A stretch of 64,000 nt of DNA. It comes from Artemia franciscana. Lineage: Eukaryota; Arthropoda; Branchiopoda; Anostraca; Artemiidae. Where the stretch lies: the NCBI RefSeq assembly GCF_032884065.1, contig NC_088881.1, positions 6,907,047 to 6,971,046 on the forward strand. The letters are read 5' to 3'. Both the position numbers and the translations under genes were made by a program. Within the stretch, counting starts at the first letter, position 1; the number at the start of each line of letters is the position of its first letter. Shown here piece after piece: positions 1 to 10,199 of this stretch. The notes under the pieces are model-generated. The model saw nothing but the letters and a program-made list of their open reading frames with translations. It made no database searches and had not been told where the DNA came from.

Positions 1-17
1 TCGTTTTTTCTAACAGG
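1..17 (+). CDS. COASY: COASY, 3' end of an exon cut by the window edge
   Basis: These bases read as the end of a coding exon (codons for V-F-S-N-R after a split isoleucine codon). A GT donor follows at 18-19 (AGG|GTAAAT). The same sequence ends a longer partial copy of the exon at 195-263, where the peptide matches the 'KDGTINRK.LGS.VF.N' part of the dephospho-CoA kinase domain of CoA synthase. The exon ends in phase 0, which suits the next exon at 6474. The rest of the exon, with its acceptor, should lie left of the window. This copy is taken as the real exon because the internal copy has no good acceptor; that choice is inference. Confidence 0.6.
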
Positions 18-188
18 GTAAATGAACGGACTAGTATTTTTTTTTGTTTTTAACGAAATCTTTGTCTATAGAAAGATGTTGGTAGTGTTGGTAATTGACT
101 AGTTATCTGTCCTGATGTATTTGTGATTCGGCCATAAAAGGACAAAACAGCAAGGACTCCTTGGAGATAACTTTTGTTCATAAAATTG

Positions 189-263
189 TTTGGAGATGAA
201 ATTAAGGATGCTAACGGCACGATAAACCGGAAGGCTCTTGGTTCTATCGTTTTTTCTAACAGG
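189..263 (+). pseudogene. Partial duplicate of a COASY exon inside the intron
   Basis: Read from 195 the frame gives D-E-I-K-D-A-N-G-T-I-N-R-K-A-L-G-S and then I-V-F-S-N-R, followed by a donor at 264-265. This matches the segment of COASY that begins shortly after the nucleotide-binding part of the dephospho-CoA kinase domain. Upstream the sequence runs straight into intron sequence of the previous unit ('ataacttttgttcataaaat'). That stretch has an in-frame TAA, no pyrimidine tract and no convincing AG acceptor. The copy is therefore probably a decoy exon that is not spliced in. If the window edge hides no other copy, it could instead be the real exon with a weak acceptor. Confidence 0.6.
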
Positions 264-639
264 GTAAATGAACGGACTAGTATTTTTTTTGTTTTTAACG
301 AAATCTTTGTCTATAGACAGATGTTGGTAGTGTTGGTAATTGACTAATTATCTGTTCTGATGTATTTGTGATTCGGCCATAAAAGGACAAAACAGCAAGG
401 ACTCCTTGGAGATAACTTTTGTTCATAAAATCGTTTGGAGATGAAACTAACAGGGTAAATGAACGGACTAGTATTTTTTTTTTTTTAACGAAATCTTTGT
501 CTATAAAAAGATGTTGGTAGTGTTGGTAATTGACTAATTATCTGTTCTGATGTATTTGTGATTCGGCCATAAAAGGACAAAACAGCAAGGACTCCTTGGA
601 GATAACTTTTGTTCATAAAATCAGGATAGACTCAAGGAA

Positions 640-1480
640 GACGTGAAATTCTTTGAAAAAAAAAGAAAAGAAAAAAAATGAAAGAAAAAGAAAAAAAACG
701 CCATCTAAGTTAATCAGGAACATATTGGGAGGAAAGAAAATAGCTCGGGCTACTTTCAGAGACGTCTGGTCGACCCAAAGAATGTAAGATTTTTAATCAG
801 TTATAATCATTTTGTTTTAATCCTTATTAACAATAATTTGTTTCGTTCATTTTTTAATTTAATTCATTTATTAATCTTATTAATCAGGTTATGCATTTAA
901 CTTATTGATCCATTTCAACTTATCTTTAATTATTAATTCTCAACCAAATTAGTATAATTTGATAAGTAAAAATTAAGCTTAGTTCAATCTTTTTTCGAAG
1001 TAATAAAGTAATTATTTTCAATAGTCTATAATAAGTTCAGGCAGAGCCGAGTTAGCTTCTCATGTCAAATAAGGAGATAGATATTTATTTCAAAAAAATC
1101 TCTATCACAAGCCCACGAAGCGCTGAATTTGGAATTCGGAGTCGAAAAATCCTATGATTACACGAAAACTGGAAAAAATGTAAAAAAAAAACAACGAAAA
1201 AGAATAATCATTTGTGAGTCAATAAATTAACAGTAAAAAGTCATTTAAAAAGTAAAAAAATAAAATCTATGGATGGTGTCTTTCCTGTGGATATCCGACT
1301 TTAAATTTGAAGAAATTGTGACGCCGAGGAGTTTAAATCGGGACACAGAAATTAAGAAGGGATAGGACTAAGAAAATAGGGCGAAGATTTGAGGACACAA
1401 ATTGGCAATATCATGGACTTAGAGGGATTGACTGTCACGTCTAAGTTCAAGGCCTCATCTCCAATTTTATTGAGGATACT
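640..1480. other. AT-rich intron sequence, no gene seen
   Basis: A purine-rich stretch (A with G, 650-700) is followed by AT-rich DNA with no open frame of note and no recognised repeat. It lies in the COASY intron between 17 and 6474. Confidence 0.5.
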
Positions 1481-2440
1481 CATAGGGTCGCTTATTAAAT
1501 TTCCAAAGCAAGTTCAACAACCGTTAGGTCATCAGCAAATTTCCATCGGCCAGTAAATTCCTTTGCAAGGCTGTTAATCATGACTGAAAAAAGGAGGGGA
1601 CCTTGGAGAGTACCTTGGGGTATGCCATTGTAGACAAGTAGAGGATTTAGATAATAATTCTGGTATTTGACAACTTGCGATCTATTTCTGAAGGTGGAAG
1701 CAACCAACTTCACCAATAAGGGAGCAATATTGAACTCGCTGACAAGATTCTCAACTAAAATATTGTGGTTAATAAGGTCAAATGCATTCTGAAGATCAAT
1801 GGAAATTAAATTTAGCCAGGAATTAGGCTTTTCGAGTATTTCCCGCAGTGGTCAATAAGAGAAACGAGGTAGTGGGAAGTAGAGGTGGATTTTAGGTTCT
1901 CGAATTGCAGCAGGTCAGTAAGAGGTAGGATTGTTTCCTTTAGCCAATCTGCAGGGAATCCTTCATAAATTTAAAAAAAAATAGGAGTAAGAGTAATAGG
2001 ACGAACGCCTTTAATACCAGGCTTTCGCTTTTATTTTTCAAATGGGTTATGAAACCCTGTTTCCAAATTGTTGGAATTCGCCCAGACTCGGTAATCCCAT
2101 TAGACAGGACAGACATGAGCTTTGAAAATAAGTCACTGAAGGCTCTAATAAGAGGAAACGGGATATCCAAAGGACAAACACTTCTTTTTCTTAGTTTTTC
2201 AGTTACTTCTTCAGTTTTCCAGTTTTTCAGTTTAGTTTTTCTTAGTTACTTCTTTCTATCTCAGACGGGGAAATAGTGGGAAAAGAAGGTGAAAGGGCTC
2301 CTGTTGGTATTTGGTCAGGCAATGCTGGAAGGCTTTGGACAATGGAAGCAAGGAATTTATTTTGATTATTGGTAGTAACATCAGGCGATTGGGGTAGATT
2401 GAAGTGAAGCTGCACAAGCCTCCTGGCATACAACTTTTTA
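1480..2440 (-). pseudogene. Non-LTR retrotransposon reverse transcriptase relic
   Basis: On the minus strand several frames together read as a reverse transcriptase. From upstream to downstream: 'SNGITESGRIPTIWKQGFI' (about 2110-2050); a motif-A-like 'DLQNAFDLINHNIL' in 1735-1800; 'GIPQGTLQGPLLFSVMINSL' (about 1570-1630); and a catalytic box F-A-D-D at 1529-1540. The A-F-D-L-I-N-H and PQG-x(5)-P blocks are those of non-LTR enzymes with the 'fADDLT' form of the active site. Frameshifts at about 1720, 1940 and 2040 break the frame, so it cannot make a protein. It lies antisense in the COASY intron. Confidence 0.75.
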
Positions 2441-2659
2441 ATATCGGAATACCAATTTTTGGTTTTTCAGTGAATAACTCTTCGACCTTATTTTGTAGTA
2501 CAATCGTGCCAATTTACGAATTTCTCTTTTAATTGATTTTCTTTGTTTATTGGCTTCCTCCGTTTTACCATTTTTGAAAAGCTTCAATTAGGTTCTAATT
2601 ATTATCATTATAGTTTGGTTAATAAAGGGTATATCACTGAAGAACCTTTGAAATATTTT

Positions 2660-3420
2660 TTTTTCTGGGAACATTAATATTTATTAATTAGCTTTTTGCA
2701 GAACGTAGACATTTCCTCATCAAGATTTTTTAAACTATAAATATTAGACCAATCTTCAGTATTCAGCCACATGCCAAAAGAAAGAAGATAAAATTTTTGA
2801 ATAGGGTGGTAAGCGCCATAAGTAGTTGAGAAAAAATTCTCAAAATTTGAGGAGGAGGATAAAACAATCAAAAGATGATAACTCCCACCTAATGGGGGCA
2901 AAGCTGAGCTAGGGCTGTAAAAATTATATATGTTAATTAAAATAACATACTTAGAAATAACAAAATCAGCACTTGTCTGCAATTGCTGGATGAATCTACA
3001 TTTTGAATCGATATTTCGATTTGGGGAGTAATAGAAAATAGCTATTGCAGTAATATTAAATGGATGAGGTAGTACTTTTGGTCTAACACTTAGCCAGAGG
3101 ATTTCATCATACTCGGATAAATTAGGGACTCGAATAACCTCTGGGTGAAGGTTAATCTTTGTAAAAAAAACAAAACACCACCATTTTTTCCGGGGGGACA
3201 GCCTAAATGACGGAGTTTAATAAACTCTGAATAATTTGTCAGGCACAGGGACCCTGGGTCATGGAACTGTATTTCAGTAATAGCTCTAATATCTACCCAA
3301 TTTGATTCTGAAAGCACCTTGAGTTCGGTAAGCTTTTCAAAATTAAGACTTTCAGCAATAGTAACTAAAAGTTTAGGAAAAACAAACTGATGAGGAATCG
3401 CGACAGTGAGACTTGATGAG
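2660..3420 (-). pseudogene. Endonuclease-domain relic of the same non-LTR element
   Basis: Minus-strand frames at 3090-3317 and 2674-2982 resemble the APE-type endonuclease found upstream of RT in non-LTR elements. There is an 'AITEIQF' block (compare the usual 'itEtw') and a 'NGGVLFFLQ' stretch like the GGV.i/y strand. Near the end 'PPLGGSYHLLIVL' corresponds to the LG.SDH block, with the aspartate replaced by tyrosine. The order ORF1, EN, RT reading leftward fits the RT relic at 1480-2440. The domain is broken between the two frames and the lost acidic residue would disable it. Confidence 0.55.
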
Positions 3421-3627
3421 TTCGAGAATTTCCTGAGTGGGGTTTTGATTTAATATTATGATACTTTGAAGAAGTAGGGAAAGAGAAAAATTTAGCTGGG
3501 GATTTGGAGGTGAGGGACGGGCAAGGATATAGACGAAGCATGATGAGGAAGCTACAACTTGTTTCCAGACGACCGGAAGTTATAGCAATCAGGATTTATT
3601 ATAAGATAATTATCAAATGCGAAAATC

Positions 3628-4064
3628 TCAGATTTGAGTTACATTGACAAGGTAGGCACGAGGGATAAAACGAATGGGCTGGAGGTCGGGTTTCGTGGAC
3701 AGAGGGTAAGAAGGAGTTGAATTGGGTGGATTTTGATTAGAGAGGAAAGGGAGAGATTGGAAGTCAAAAAGGTCACGGGAAAGGGAAGTGGGGTGGGAAC
3801 TTTCTGGGAGGAAGGAGGTCGTATTTACTTTGGCAAATGACGGATGGAGGCTTGAACCAGTCAACAATATCTTGGGCACATGGAGTGGATAGGGTATGCA
3901 AGGGAGTTTGTGACTGGGAGGGATATAAGTAAGAAGGGATTGTGGAGGGTTTTGGGTGCAGTGATGTCTGCGATGGTGATTTGACTGGTTGTTAGTAAAT
4001 TTCTGGGCTGGAGAGGCGTTTGGGGAAACAGAATAGCAAAACAATAAACAAACTCTGAAGACAA
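3628..4064 (-). pseudogene. Possible ORF1 remnant of the minus-strand non-LTR element
   Basis: Two overlapping open frames (138 and 67 codons) are rich in proline, serine and threonine with no domain I recognise. Their place directly upstream of the endonuclease relic, on the same strand, is where ORF1 of a non-LTR element would lie. The composition alone does not prove coding, so this is a positional guess. Confidence 0.3.
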
Positions 4065-4386
4065 TTCAAATCGTAGTCAGACATAAAACCACAATACAGA
4101 AATTAAAAGAATTTGGTAAAATATAGGTTACACAAGTAGTGTGTCCGAAAATCATTAAATAAACTTTACATGATGATTGGTGAAAGCAAATTCTGGTTCA
4201 GTTCGGTAGCGCTGCAATGTCTGTGGGACTAGTCATCCCCAATCAGTAGTTCACTATTATGAACTATCTGTCAATTAGGGTACAAATTTTTGTGGAAAAT
4301 ATATTTCCAATGCTAATAAAAAAGAGAACGTTTATTTTAACTAAAGATTGATTAATTCTAATTTTAATTGATTTTAAAATTAATTT

Positions 4387-4544
4387 GATTACAGTCAAGA
4401 CCGTATCCAGGGGGATGCTAGGGGGTTCAACCATCTCCCCCCGAAATGTTTGTCCGACTCCGTAGAAACATAACAAAACCGCGCATTAACACATTTTGGT
4501 GCGTTTTCCCTGGAAAATCCTGGAGAGGACCCTGATTACAGTCA
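4387..4544. mobile_element. 136-bp insertion flanked by an 11-bp direct repeat
   Basis: The 11-mer GATTACAGTCA occurs at 4387-4397 and again at 4534-4544. The 136 bases between start 'agaccgtatccagggggatg' and end 'ctggagaggaccct'. They interrupt an older diverged duplication: 4270-4390 resembles 4615-4715, with shared 'gaattagg(g)caca' and 'tttttaatgc(c)a' stretches. An 11-bp target duplication suits a short retroposed element or small MITE. I see no terminal inverted repeat or A-tail. Confidence 0.5.
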
Positions 4545-5049
4545 TTCACTGTCATCCTGATTAAATGAAATTCAACCAACGTTAATACTGCGCTATTACG
4601 TACTTTCGGTGAATTAGGGCACACATTTTCCGTGAAAATTTCTTTTTAATGCCAGTGAAAAAGAGGCGGTACATTTTAACAGTAAATTATTAATTCTACT
4701 GCTTAGCTAAATTATTTCTTGAAAGAAACTTTCCATGTTAAATCACCGAAGTTTCCACTCTTATAGTTTCCCATGCTCTTTGCGTTAACTAACAACTATC
4801 TCTAATTACAGAAAAGAAAATCAAAACAATTTGTTATGTATAAATAAAAAGAATGTAAAGTTAAAATTGGCGAAAATCAGGATGAAATTGTGCTCTAGGT
4901 AGAATGATTCTAATTTCCGTAGACCCTTTTGTTTATTATACTTATTTGCTTTTTAATTATTCTCTTTCGATTTAGTATGTCCTTGAAGTGCACTTATTAA
5001 AAGCCTTCAGAATTTGAATTTTGTTGGTTTATTAGTTAATGCTTGCAGC

Positions 5050-5310
5050 TAAATATGCGTAAGCGCAGTAAGAAGGTTTTTTCGCCGCCCAGCTGTTGCC
5101 CAACAATGTTAGCAATCAGGTATTTGTTTGGACGACGAAAACACAATTGTTAGCCAACAGAAATAAATTCTCCAACAGTTTTCTCCAATAAGTATTCGAT
5201 TTGTTAAAGATATTCTCTAACAATGTTAGCTAACAGTTTTTGTTGGACGGCGCAAATACTATTGTCGGAAAAATTGTTAGCTAACAGTTTTTGTTTGGAC
5301 CGAGGAAAAA
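5050..5310. repeat. Short repeat cluster around GTTAGCTAACAG
   Basis: The words 'caacaatgttagc', 'ttgttagcCaacag' and 'tgttagctaacagtttttgt(t)tggac' recur at about 5104, 5148, 5220 and 5273. GTTAGCTAAC is itself a palindrome. No open frame accompanies them. Confidence 0.5.
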
Positions 5311-6473
5311 AAATCTAAAATTAACCACTTTGGAAAATTGAAAGCTGAAGATTTCGGCTTAGAAAGATTTAACCGTTGCAATTCATATTCGAGCTTGTAT
5401 TAATCTATAATCAATACAACATCATAAGTGTTGGAGCCACCTAGGATCGGTTTTACCGACAAATTTGCTATGGAATTTTTTTTTTAAAAATTGTTTACCC
5501 TTTGAAGGATTTATTCTTTAAAAAAAGACAATAATTTCCTTAGTTCTTAAAATATAGTTTTTATGCTTAAAACCATGTTGCGTATTTCCTGACCCGTAAT
5601 CAATGCTTTTTCTTTTAAAACGCAGCATATATACAAGCTAATCCTTTGTTACTTTACCCCATTAAATTAAAACTATTATTTGTTTCCAATAGTAAGTACA
5701 ATTTTGTTTCTGTCTGTCATTAGATTTTCATATGCGCTTTATTAATAATTGCATAACCGTGTCACTGCGCTCTGTTGTTATTTATAATCTTATATGACCA
5801 TTTGTATGAAGACAAATTTCGCTACTTTAATCGGAAACGAATAAAAGACATGGTAGCAGAAGTATGTAACACCTCCCCCGTGAAGATAAAAATCCTTAAA
5901 GATTATGGCTTACGAGCTCCTCTCCGTATAGAGGACAAATTCCTGATTTCTGGGGTACGAAGTTCAATCGTCTAAGTGAAGAATTACCTGTCAAATGTAA
6001 ATTTTCTTTTTGTGTCAAAAATGTCAATTTTTTCAAATGTAATTTTCTGGGGTACGAAGTTCAACCGTGTAAGTTTGCTGTGAAGAACTGCCTGTCAAAT
6101 GTCCAGTGAATCCAGACATGGCCGGTAGATAAGACTCACAAGTGGGCTGTACTTTTAAAATTCACCCCGTCTGTCCATTAGGCCCAGATTTTTGTCGTGT
6201 AAAATTTATATATATTGTCGATGTATTAAATTTCAGCAGGATATTACATACCTAACTTTCTACTAGAAATGTGGGGTTGGGCTGGGCATTAAGTTTTTGA
6301 ATCCATAATTTCCCATCTATATATTTTTTTTCCTATAGATGGCTGCATTGAATTAATTTCTTCCCCACTCTGCATTGAGTGAGAAAGTTTCTGTCTTGCA
6401 CCCATCCCTCTTTCCATGGTCAGCAAAACTTTGTACTTAACTGTGTATGACTGAAAATTTTTGTCTATTTTAG
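5310..6473. other. COASY intron; small duplication, no gene seen
   Basis: AT-rich intron. A segment starting 'ctggggtacgaagttcaa' is present twice, about 98 bp apart (near 5949 and 6047). A 66-codon open frame covers 5775-5975 but has no splice borders that suit COASY and no recognisable similarity. The stretch ends with the acceptor at 6472-6473. Confidence 0.5.
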
Positions 6474-6656
6474 GATGCTTTGAATAAGCTCAATAGCATT
6501 GTTTGGCCACAAATTGCTGAACTAGCAAAAGCTGAAATTAAAAAATTGCGCACTGAGGGTAAGGACATCGTAGTCCTCGATGCGGTGGTCCTACTTGAAG
6601 CCAACTGGAACAAATTTTGTCAGGAAGTTTGGGTGGCTATTATCCCTCCTGAAGAA
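6474..6656 (+). CDS. COASY: COASY exon, dephospho-CoA kinase domain
   Basis: This 183-base exon (61 codons, phase 0 at both ends) has acceptor 'ttttag' at 6468-6473 and donor GTAAGT at 6657. It begins D-A-L-N-K-L-N-S-I-V-W-P and contains 'VVLDAVVLLEANW', the counterpart of the 'DAAVLLEAGW' block in animal COASY. It ends 'EVWVAIIPPEE', matching the segment just before the lid. The dephospho-CoA kinase domain transfers phosphate from ATP to the ribose 3'-hydroxyl of dephospho-CoA, the last step of CoA synthesis. In animals the protein is bifunctional with phosphopantetheine adenylyltransferase, which would be encoded left of the window. The exon shows no frame damage. Confidence 0.93.
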
Positions 6657-6937
6657 GTAAGTTATCCCACTTTTTTTCTTTAACTGAATTATTGAGAACT
6701 GTGGCGTCAGAGTACGTATCTCTTAACGAGTTCATTGCAGGTTCCATTTGATTCAAATTAGCTATGGTTTTGATTCTTCATCTTCTATGTTTATATGTAT
6801 ACTAGCTGTTGGGGTGGCGCTTTGCGCCACCCCAACACCTAGTTGGTGGGGGCGCTTCGCGCCCCCCAAAGCCCCCCCGCGCGCGTAAGTCGTTACGCGC
6901 CATTGTAGTTGTGTCCCTATGTCCCACCTGTGAATAT

Positions 6938-6940
<3 letters not shown>

Positions 6941-7021
<81 letters not shown>
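6941..7021. repeat. (TA)n microsatellite
   Basis: About 40 uninterrupted TA units, just after the helicase stop codon of the Helitron. This is a length-variable locus. Confidence 0.95.
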
Positions 7022-7024
<3 letters not shown>

Positions 7025-7025
7025 T

Positions 7026-7229
7026 TTAACTACGTAAAACTTGCGAATATACAACATTCTTTGCTGTCCCATTGTCTGTGCATATAAATAGAATGTCAGG
7101 TTTAACGACTCTTGAACATGCAACATATAATGGTCCATGGGAAAACAATCCGTATTCAGATCTATACCTCATGATTCTAATGATTGCCCTTGAGCTTTGT
7201 TGATGGTGATTGCTAATCGACGATTCCCT
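7026..7229 (-). pseudogene. Helitron helicase (PIF1-like) C-terminal fragment
   Basis: The minus strand reads 'RRLAITINKAQGQSLE', then a stop, then 'GIDLNTDCF'. After a one-base loss in the run 'ttttccc' it continues 'HGPLYVACSRVVKPDILFIC' and ends in TAA (7028-7026). These are the final conserved blocks of the superfamily-1 Pif1-like helicase of Helitron Rep/helicase proteins: 'INKAQGQ' and 'YVA.SRV'. One in-frame stop and one frameshift make it inactive. The Rep domain and the rest of the helicase are missing, so movement would depend on an intact copy elsewhere. Confidence 0.85.
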
Positions 7230-7830
7230 GTGTCGCCATCGTCATTTATATATCCCCCTGAGCCCCCCGGCGTCCCTGTTGTAGTTGTGTCCCTGTGTCC
7301 CGGTCGTCATGTCCCGGTGTCCCGGTCGTCATTGGTGTCCCGGTCTGTATATACATTCGTTTTTGAATTGGTCTTTTTTTAGGTTTTAGTTTTTTACCTT
7401 TTTTTAGTTTTTTTTTCTTTTTTTTAGTTTTGTTTTTCTCCTTTATTTTTTTTCCGTTTTCATTTTATTTTCTTTTTTAGTTTTTTTTAGCTTTTTAGCT
7501 TTTTTAGTTTTTTATTAGTTTTTAGTTTTTTTTCTTTTTAGTTTTTTGTAGTTTTTACCTTTTTTTTAGTTTTTAATTTTTTTTTACTTATGTCCTGGTT
7601 GTCATTTATACTCCCTGTGTCCCGGTCGTCATTTGTGTCCCGGTGCTTTGTTGATTCCTTGTGTCCCGGTCGTCATTTATATTCCCTATGTGCCGGTGTC
7701 CCGGTCGTCATTTGTGTCCCGATGTCCCGGTCTGTAATTTCGTCAGTCGAAAATATGACGTCAGTCGACACAGAAACATGACGTCACCTGACAGACAGAT
7801 CCACAGACAACTTATTTTTATATAGATAGA

Positions 7831-8540
7831 TTGTATGTTTATATGTTCATATGCATATGTTTATATATATGTATATGTATGTTATGTTTGTATGTATATA
7901 TACTATGGTTATATGTATATTGATTGTGTATTGATTTTAAGTCGATGCTGTTAACCTAAAAGCTAAGATTTAAATAAGTGGAAAGTGTTTAAACTTGCGT
8001 TCTTTAGCAGCGAGTCGCGGTGAAATATTTCCATATCGGGTACAATGAAAATAATTATGTCTGGCGATAAATTGTCTTGAAGAGATTTCATTGGAAACAA
8101 TTTTACATTGATATTAATATTTCGAAATGAAGCTGTTCTGATTTCTGAATACATTACTTACGTATGTACAAATCTACAAAAAAAATAAAATAAATTGCAA
8201 TACCTTCCTATAAATTTATGCTAAACCATATAAAAAAAAACACCCACTTAAAAGTTTGTTTGCAAATTAAGCATGGTCTAGAGATAAATAACCTACTAGA
8301 ATTTGATATTCCACCGCATTAAGCTGCCCTAAACAAGGTGATGAGTGTCTCATTATTTATTAAACAAAAAACGAATAATTTATCATTTAAAAAAAAAAAA
8401 ACGAAGTTTTCATGATGGAGACAAAGATCAAACTCAAACTTGAAACGAACAATAATTATTGCTTCATATTATATTCAACATATACTGCTTTCCAGAAGCT
8501 ACTTTCCAGGAAGAAAGTAAAAAACTTTCCAGGAATAGTT
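7831..8540. other. AT-rich intron sequence, no gene seen
   Basis: It starts with a run of 'tatgtttatatgt' words that continue the sequence found left of the Helitron, as expected at an insertion site. After that there is AT-rich DNA with no coding frame. Confidence 0.5.
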
Positions 8541-8559
8541 GAATGCTAAACTGGAGAGT

Positions 8560-10180
8560 TTAAAATCTGGCAATGTAGAAAATGGATGGAATAATTTTAG
8601 GAAATTAGTTTGTGAGGTCTCTGATCGTGTTTTTGGGAAGAGAGTCAAAAACGCAGCTAGGAATGTTAGTGAAAATGCCTTATGATTAATAGAGAGGAAG
8701 AAGGCCTAAAGAAGAATTATTTGAGAATTATGGGAAAATAAGAGGAATGTAAATAAAGTGGAGAAAGCATTACAATATAAATTGAGGAGGTATGAAGTGG
8801 AGGCCATGGACAAAATTGCCGAAAATCCAGAATTGACAAAGAATATGGTGGTTGTGAGGGTAGAGATAAGCCACTGAAGATTGTGAACATTATTTTTGAG
8901 GAAGGAGAAGTACCTTGTGATTTTTAGGAAAATTCAAATTAATCTCTCCATAAGAGAGTTGATAAGAATGAGTATGGTAATGATAGAGGCATTAACCTGA
9001 TTTCCGCTTGAAGCAAAATTATTTAATATGATGATACTTTTTAGACTTATAGATGCTGTAGACAAAGTTTTAAGATAAGAACAGTTTGGTTTTAGGAAAT
9101 TTAGAGTATATGTCAGTTCATAATTGAGAAGTACTTGAGTCATCAATCTCCTTTAGTCTTTAGCCTTATAGATTTTGAGCAAGCGTTGGATACAGCTGAT
9201 AGAAGAGTTTTAGTGAACATCATATCCTTATATGCTATACATGATAAATACATTAAAGGATTACTGCTATGTACGAGAATAACATTGATGCGTTTAAGCT
9301 AGGAAATGAGGTTAGTAGCTCGTTTTGTCTTAAATCAGGACTTAAGCAGGGTTGTGTTCTACATTTTTATCATTTTGATGGAGTTCATCCTAAGGAATAC
9401 AACAAAGGCAATGGAAGAGCACGGAATTAAATGGGGAAGTAAAACTTACCTATACTTAGATTATGCTGATGATTTAAGCATCCTAGATGAAAATGTTAGC
9501 ATAATGAAAGAATTTTCAGAGGTTTCGCGAATTTTCAGATTAGTTTTAAGAAGGCTAAGTCGTTAAGATTAGGAATAAGTGAAGATGGAGAGGTGATGTT
9601 GGGTAATGAGAAGATCGATCAAGTGTGCAGTTTCACTTACCCAGGTAGTGTTATTAGTATAGACGGTGGGTGGAGTGAAGACGCTGAAAGTAGAATAGCC
9701 AAGACCGTGGGTTTTTTTTTATACTTGAAATAAGTTTCGAAGAATAGGAAGATCAGTATGTGAACCAAGATTAGAATATTGGAAGCTACAGTGGTAACAA
9801 TGGTCAACTATAGCTCTGAAGCGTTTCGAAAAACGGAGGAGGATTTGCTAGATGTTTTCCAGAGAAATTCTCTAAGGATTTTTTGGCACCCGATTGACTG
9901 ACGTATCTCAAATAGCAAGCTCTATGAAAAATATGGTTCAATCCTGCTTTCTAGGGCTATAATGGTTGAAAGAATGACATTGCTAGGATATGGTCTGTGG
10001 ATGGAGGGTGACAGATTGCCAAAGATCATCCTTGTAGGCCAACCACCTAAGGCCAAACGAAAATCAAGTAGTTCCAAAACTAAGGAGGGAGGAGGCCGCA
10101 AGGGAAGATTAGAATGTAAGAGCTCTGAGCGTAGATGTGTTCACCTTAGGTGGCTTGGTGCTGTAGTGAGTTGTTAGTAG
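8560..10180 (+). pseudogene. RTE-like non-LTR retrotransposon, ORF2 relic (copy 1)
   Basis: Frames join by eye into one RT protein. There is an upstream 'WNNFRKLVCEVSDRVFGK' block (near 8587), then 'GIKWGSKTYLYLDYADDLSI' with an intact catalytic Y-A-D-D at 9462-9473. Downstream are 'KIDQVCSFTYPGS' (about 9613), 'ILEATVVTMVNYSSEAF' (about 9776), 'DLLDVFQRNSLRI' (about 9845) and a tail ending 'RWLGAVVSC' with a stop near 10177. The order is pre-RT, palm, thumb and C-terminal region. Many stops and frameshifts make it dead. It is sense-oriented in the COASY intron. Other copies lie at 24100-24490 (-), 27840-28860 (+), 54320-55960 (-) and 63235-63480 (+). Confidence 0.8.
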
Positions 10181-10199
10181 CAGTAGTATATACAATGCG

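Larger units (their letters stand above)
1..621 (+). repeat. Tandem repeat carrying pieces of a COASY exon (3 units)
   Basis: Three direct units follow one another. The motif CTAACAGGGTAAATGAACGG recurs at 10, 256 and 447, giving spacings of 246 and 191. Each unit holds the exon end, the donor and about 170 bp of intron ending near 'ggagataacttttgttcataaaat'. Only a few substitutions separate the units, so the duplication is recent. The second unit includes 69 exon-like bases from the GAT codon (195-263). In the third these are cut to 15 (440-454), a loss of 54 bases in frame. The array ends near 621, where unrelated sequence starts. Confidence 0.85.
6802..7830 (-). mobile_element. Helitron with both termini, non-autonomous
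   Basis: Read on the minus strand the element starts TCTATCTATATAAAAATAAG (7830 leftward) and ends CTAG (6805-6802). It sits between A and T, the Helitron target. Just inside the 3' end is a perfect hairpin, stem TGTTGGGGTGGCGC with a 3-base loop (6807-6837). A second hairpin of GGGGGCGC/GCGCCCCC follows at about 6846-6866. Inside are a decayed helicase tail (7026-7229), a TA microsatellite (about 6941-7021), T-rich TTTTTAG repeats (7370-7590) and many copies of 'tgtcccggtcgtcat' (7280-7350 and 7610-7735). The 5' end could be four bases further in, since a second TC follows an A at 7826-7825. Confidence 0.85.

Noticed and set aside
5775-5975. 66-codon open frame, considered as a COASY exon
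   Set aside because: No match to the COASY segment expected here and the codons on both sides of the intron already join in phase without it.
6809-7138. Open frames with YIYIYI runs on both strands
   Set aside because: They come from the TA microsatellite in the Helitron; the real relic frame is the helicase tail.
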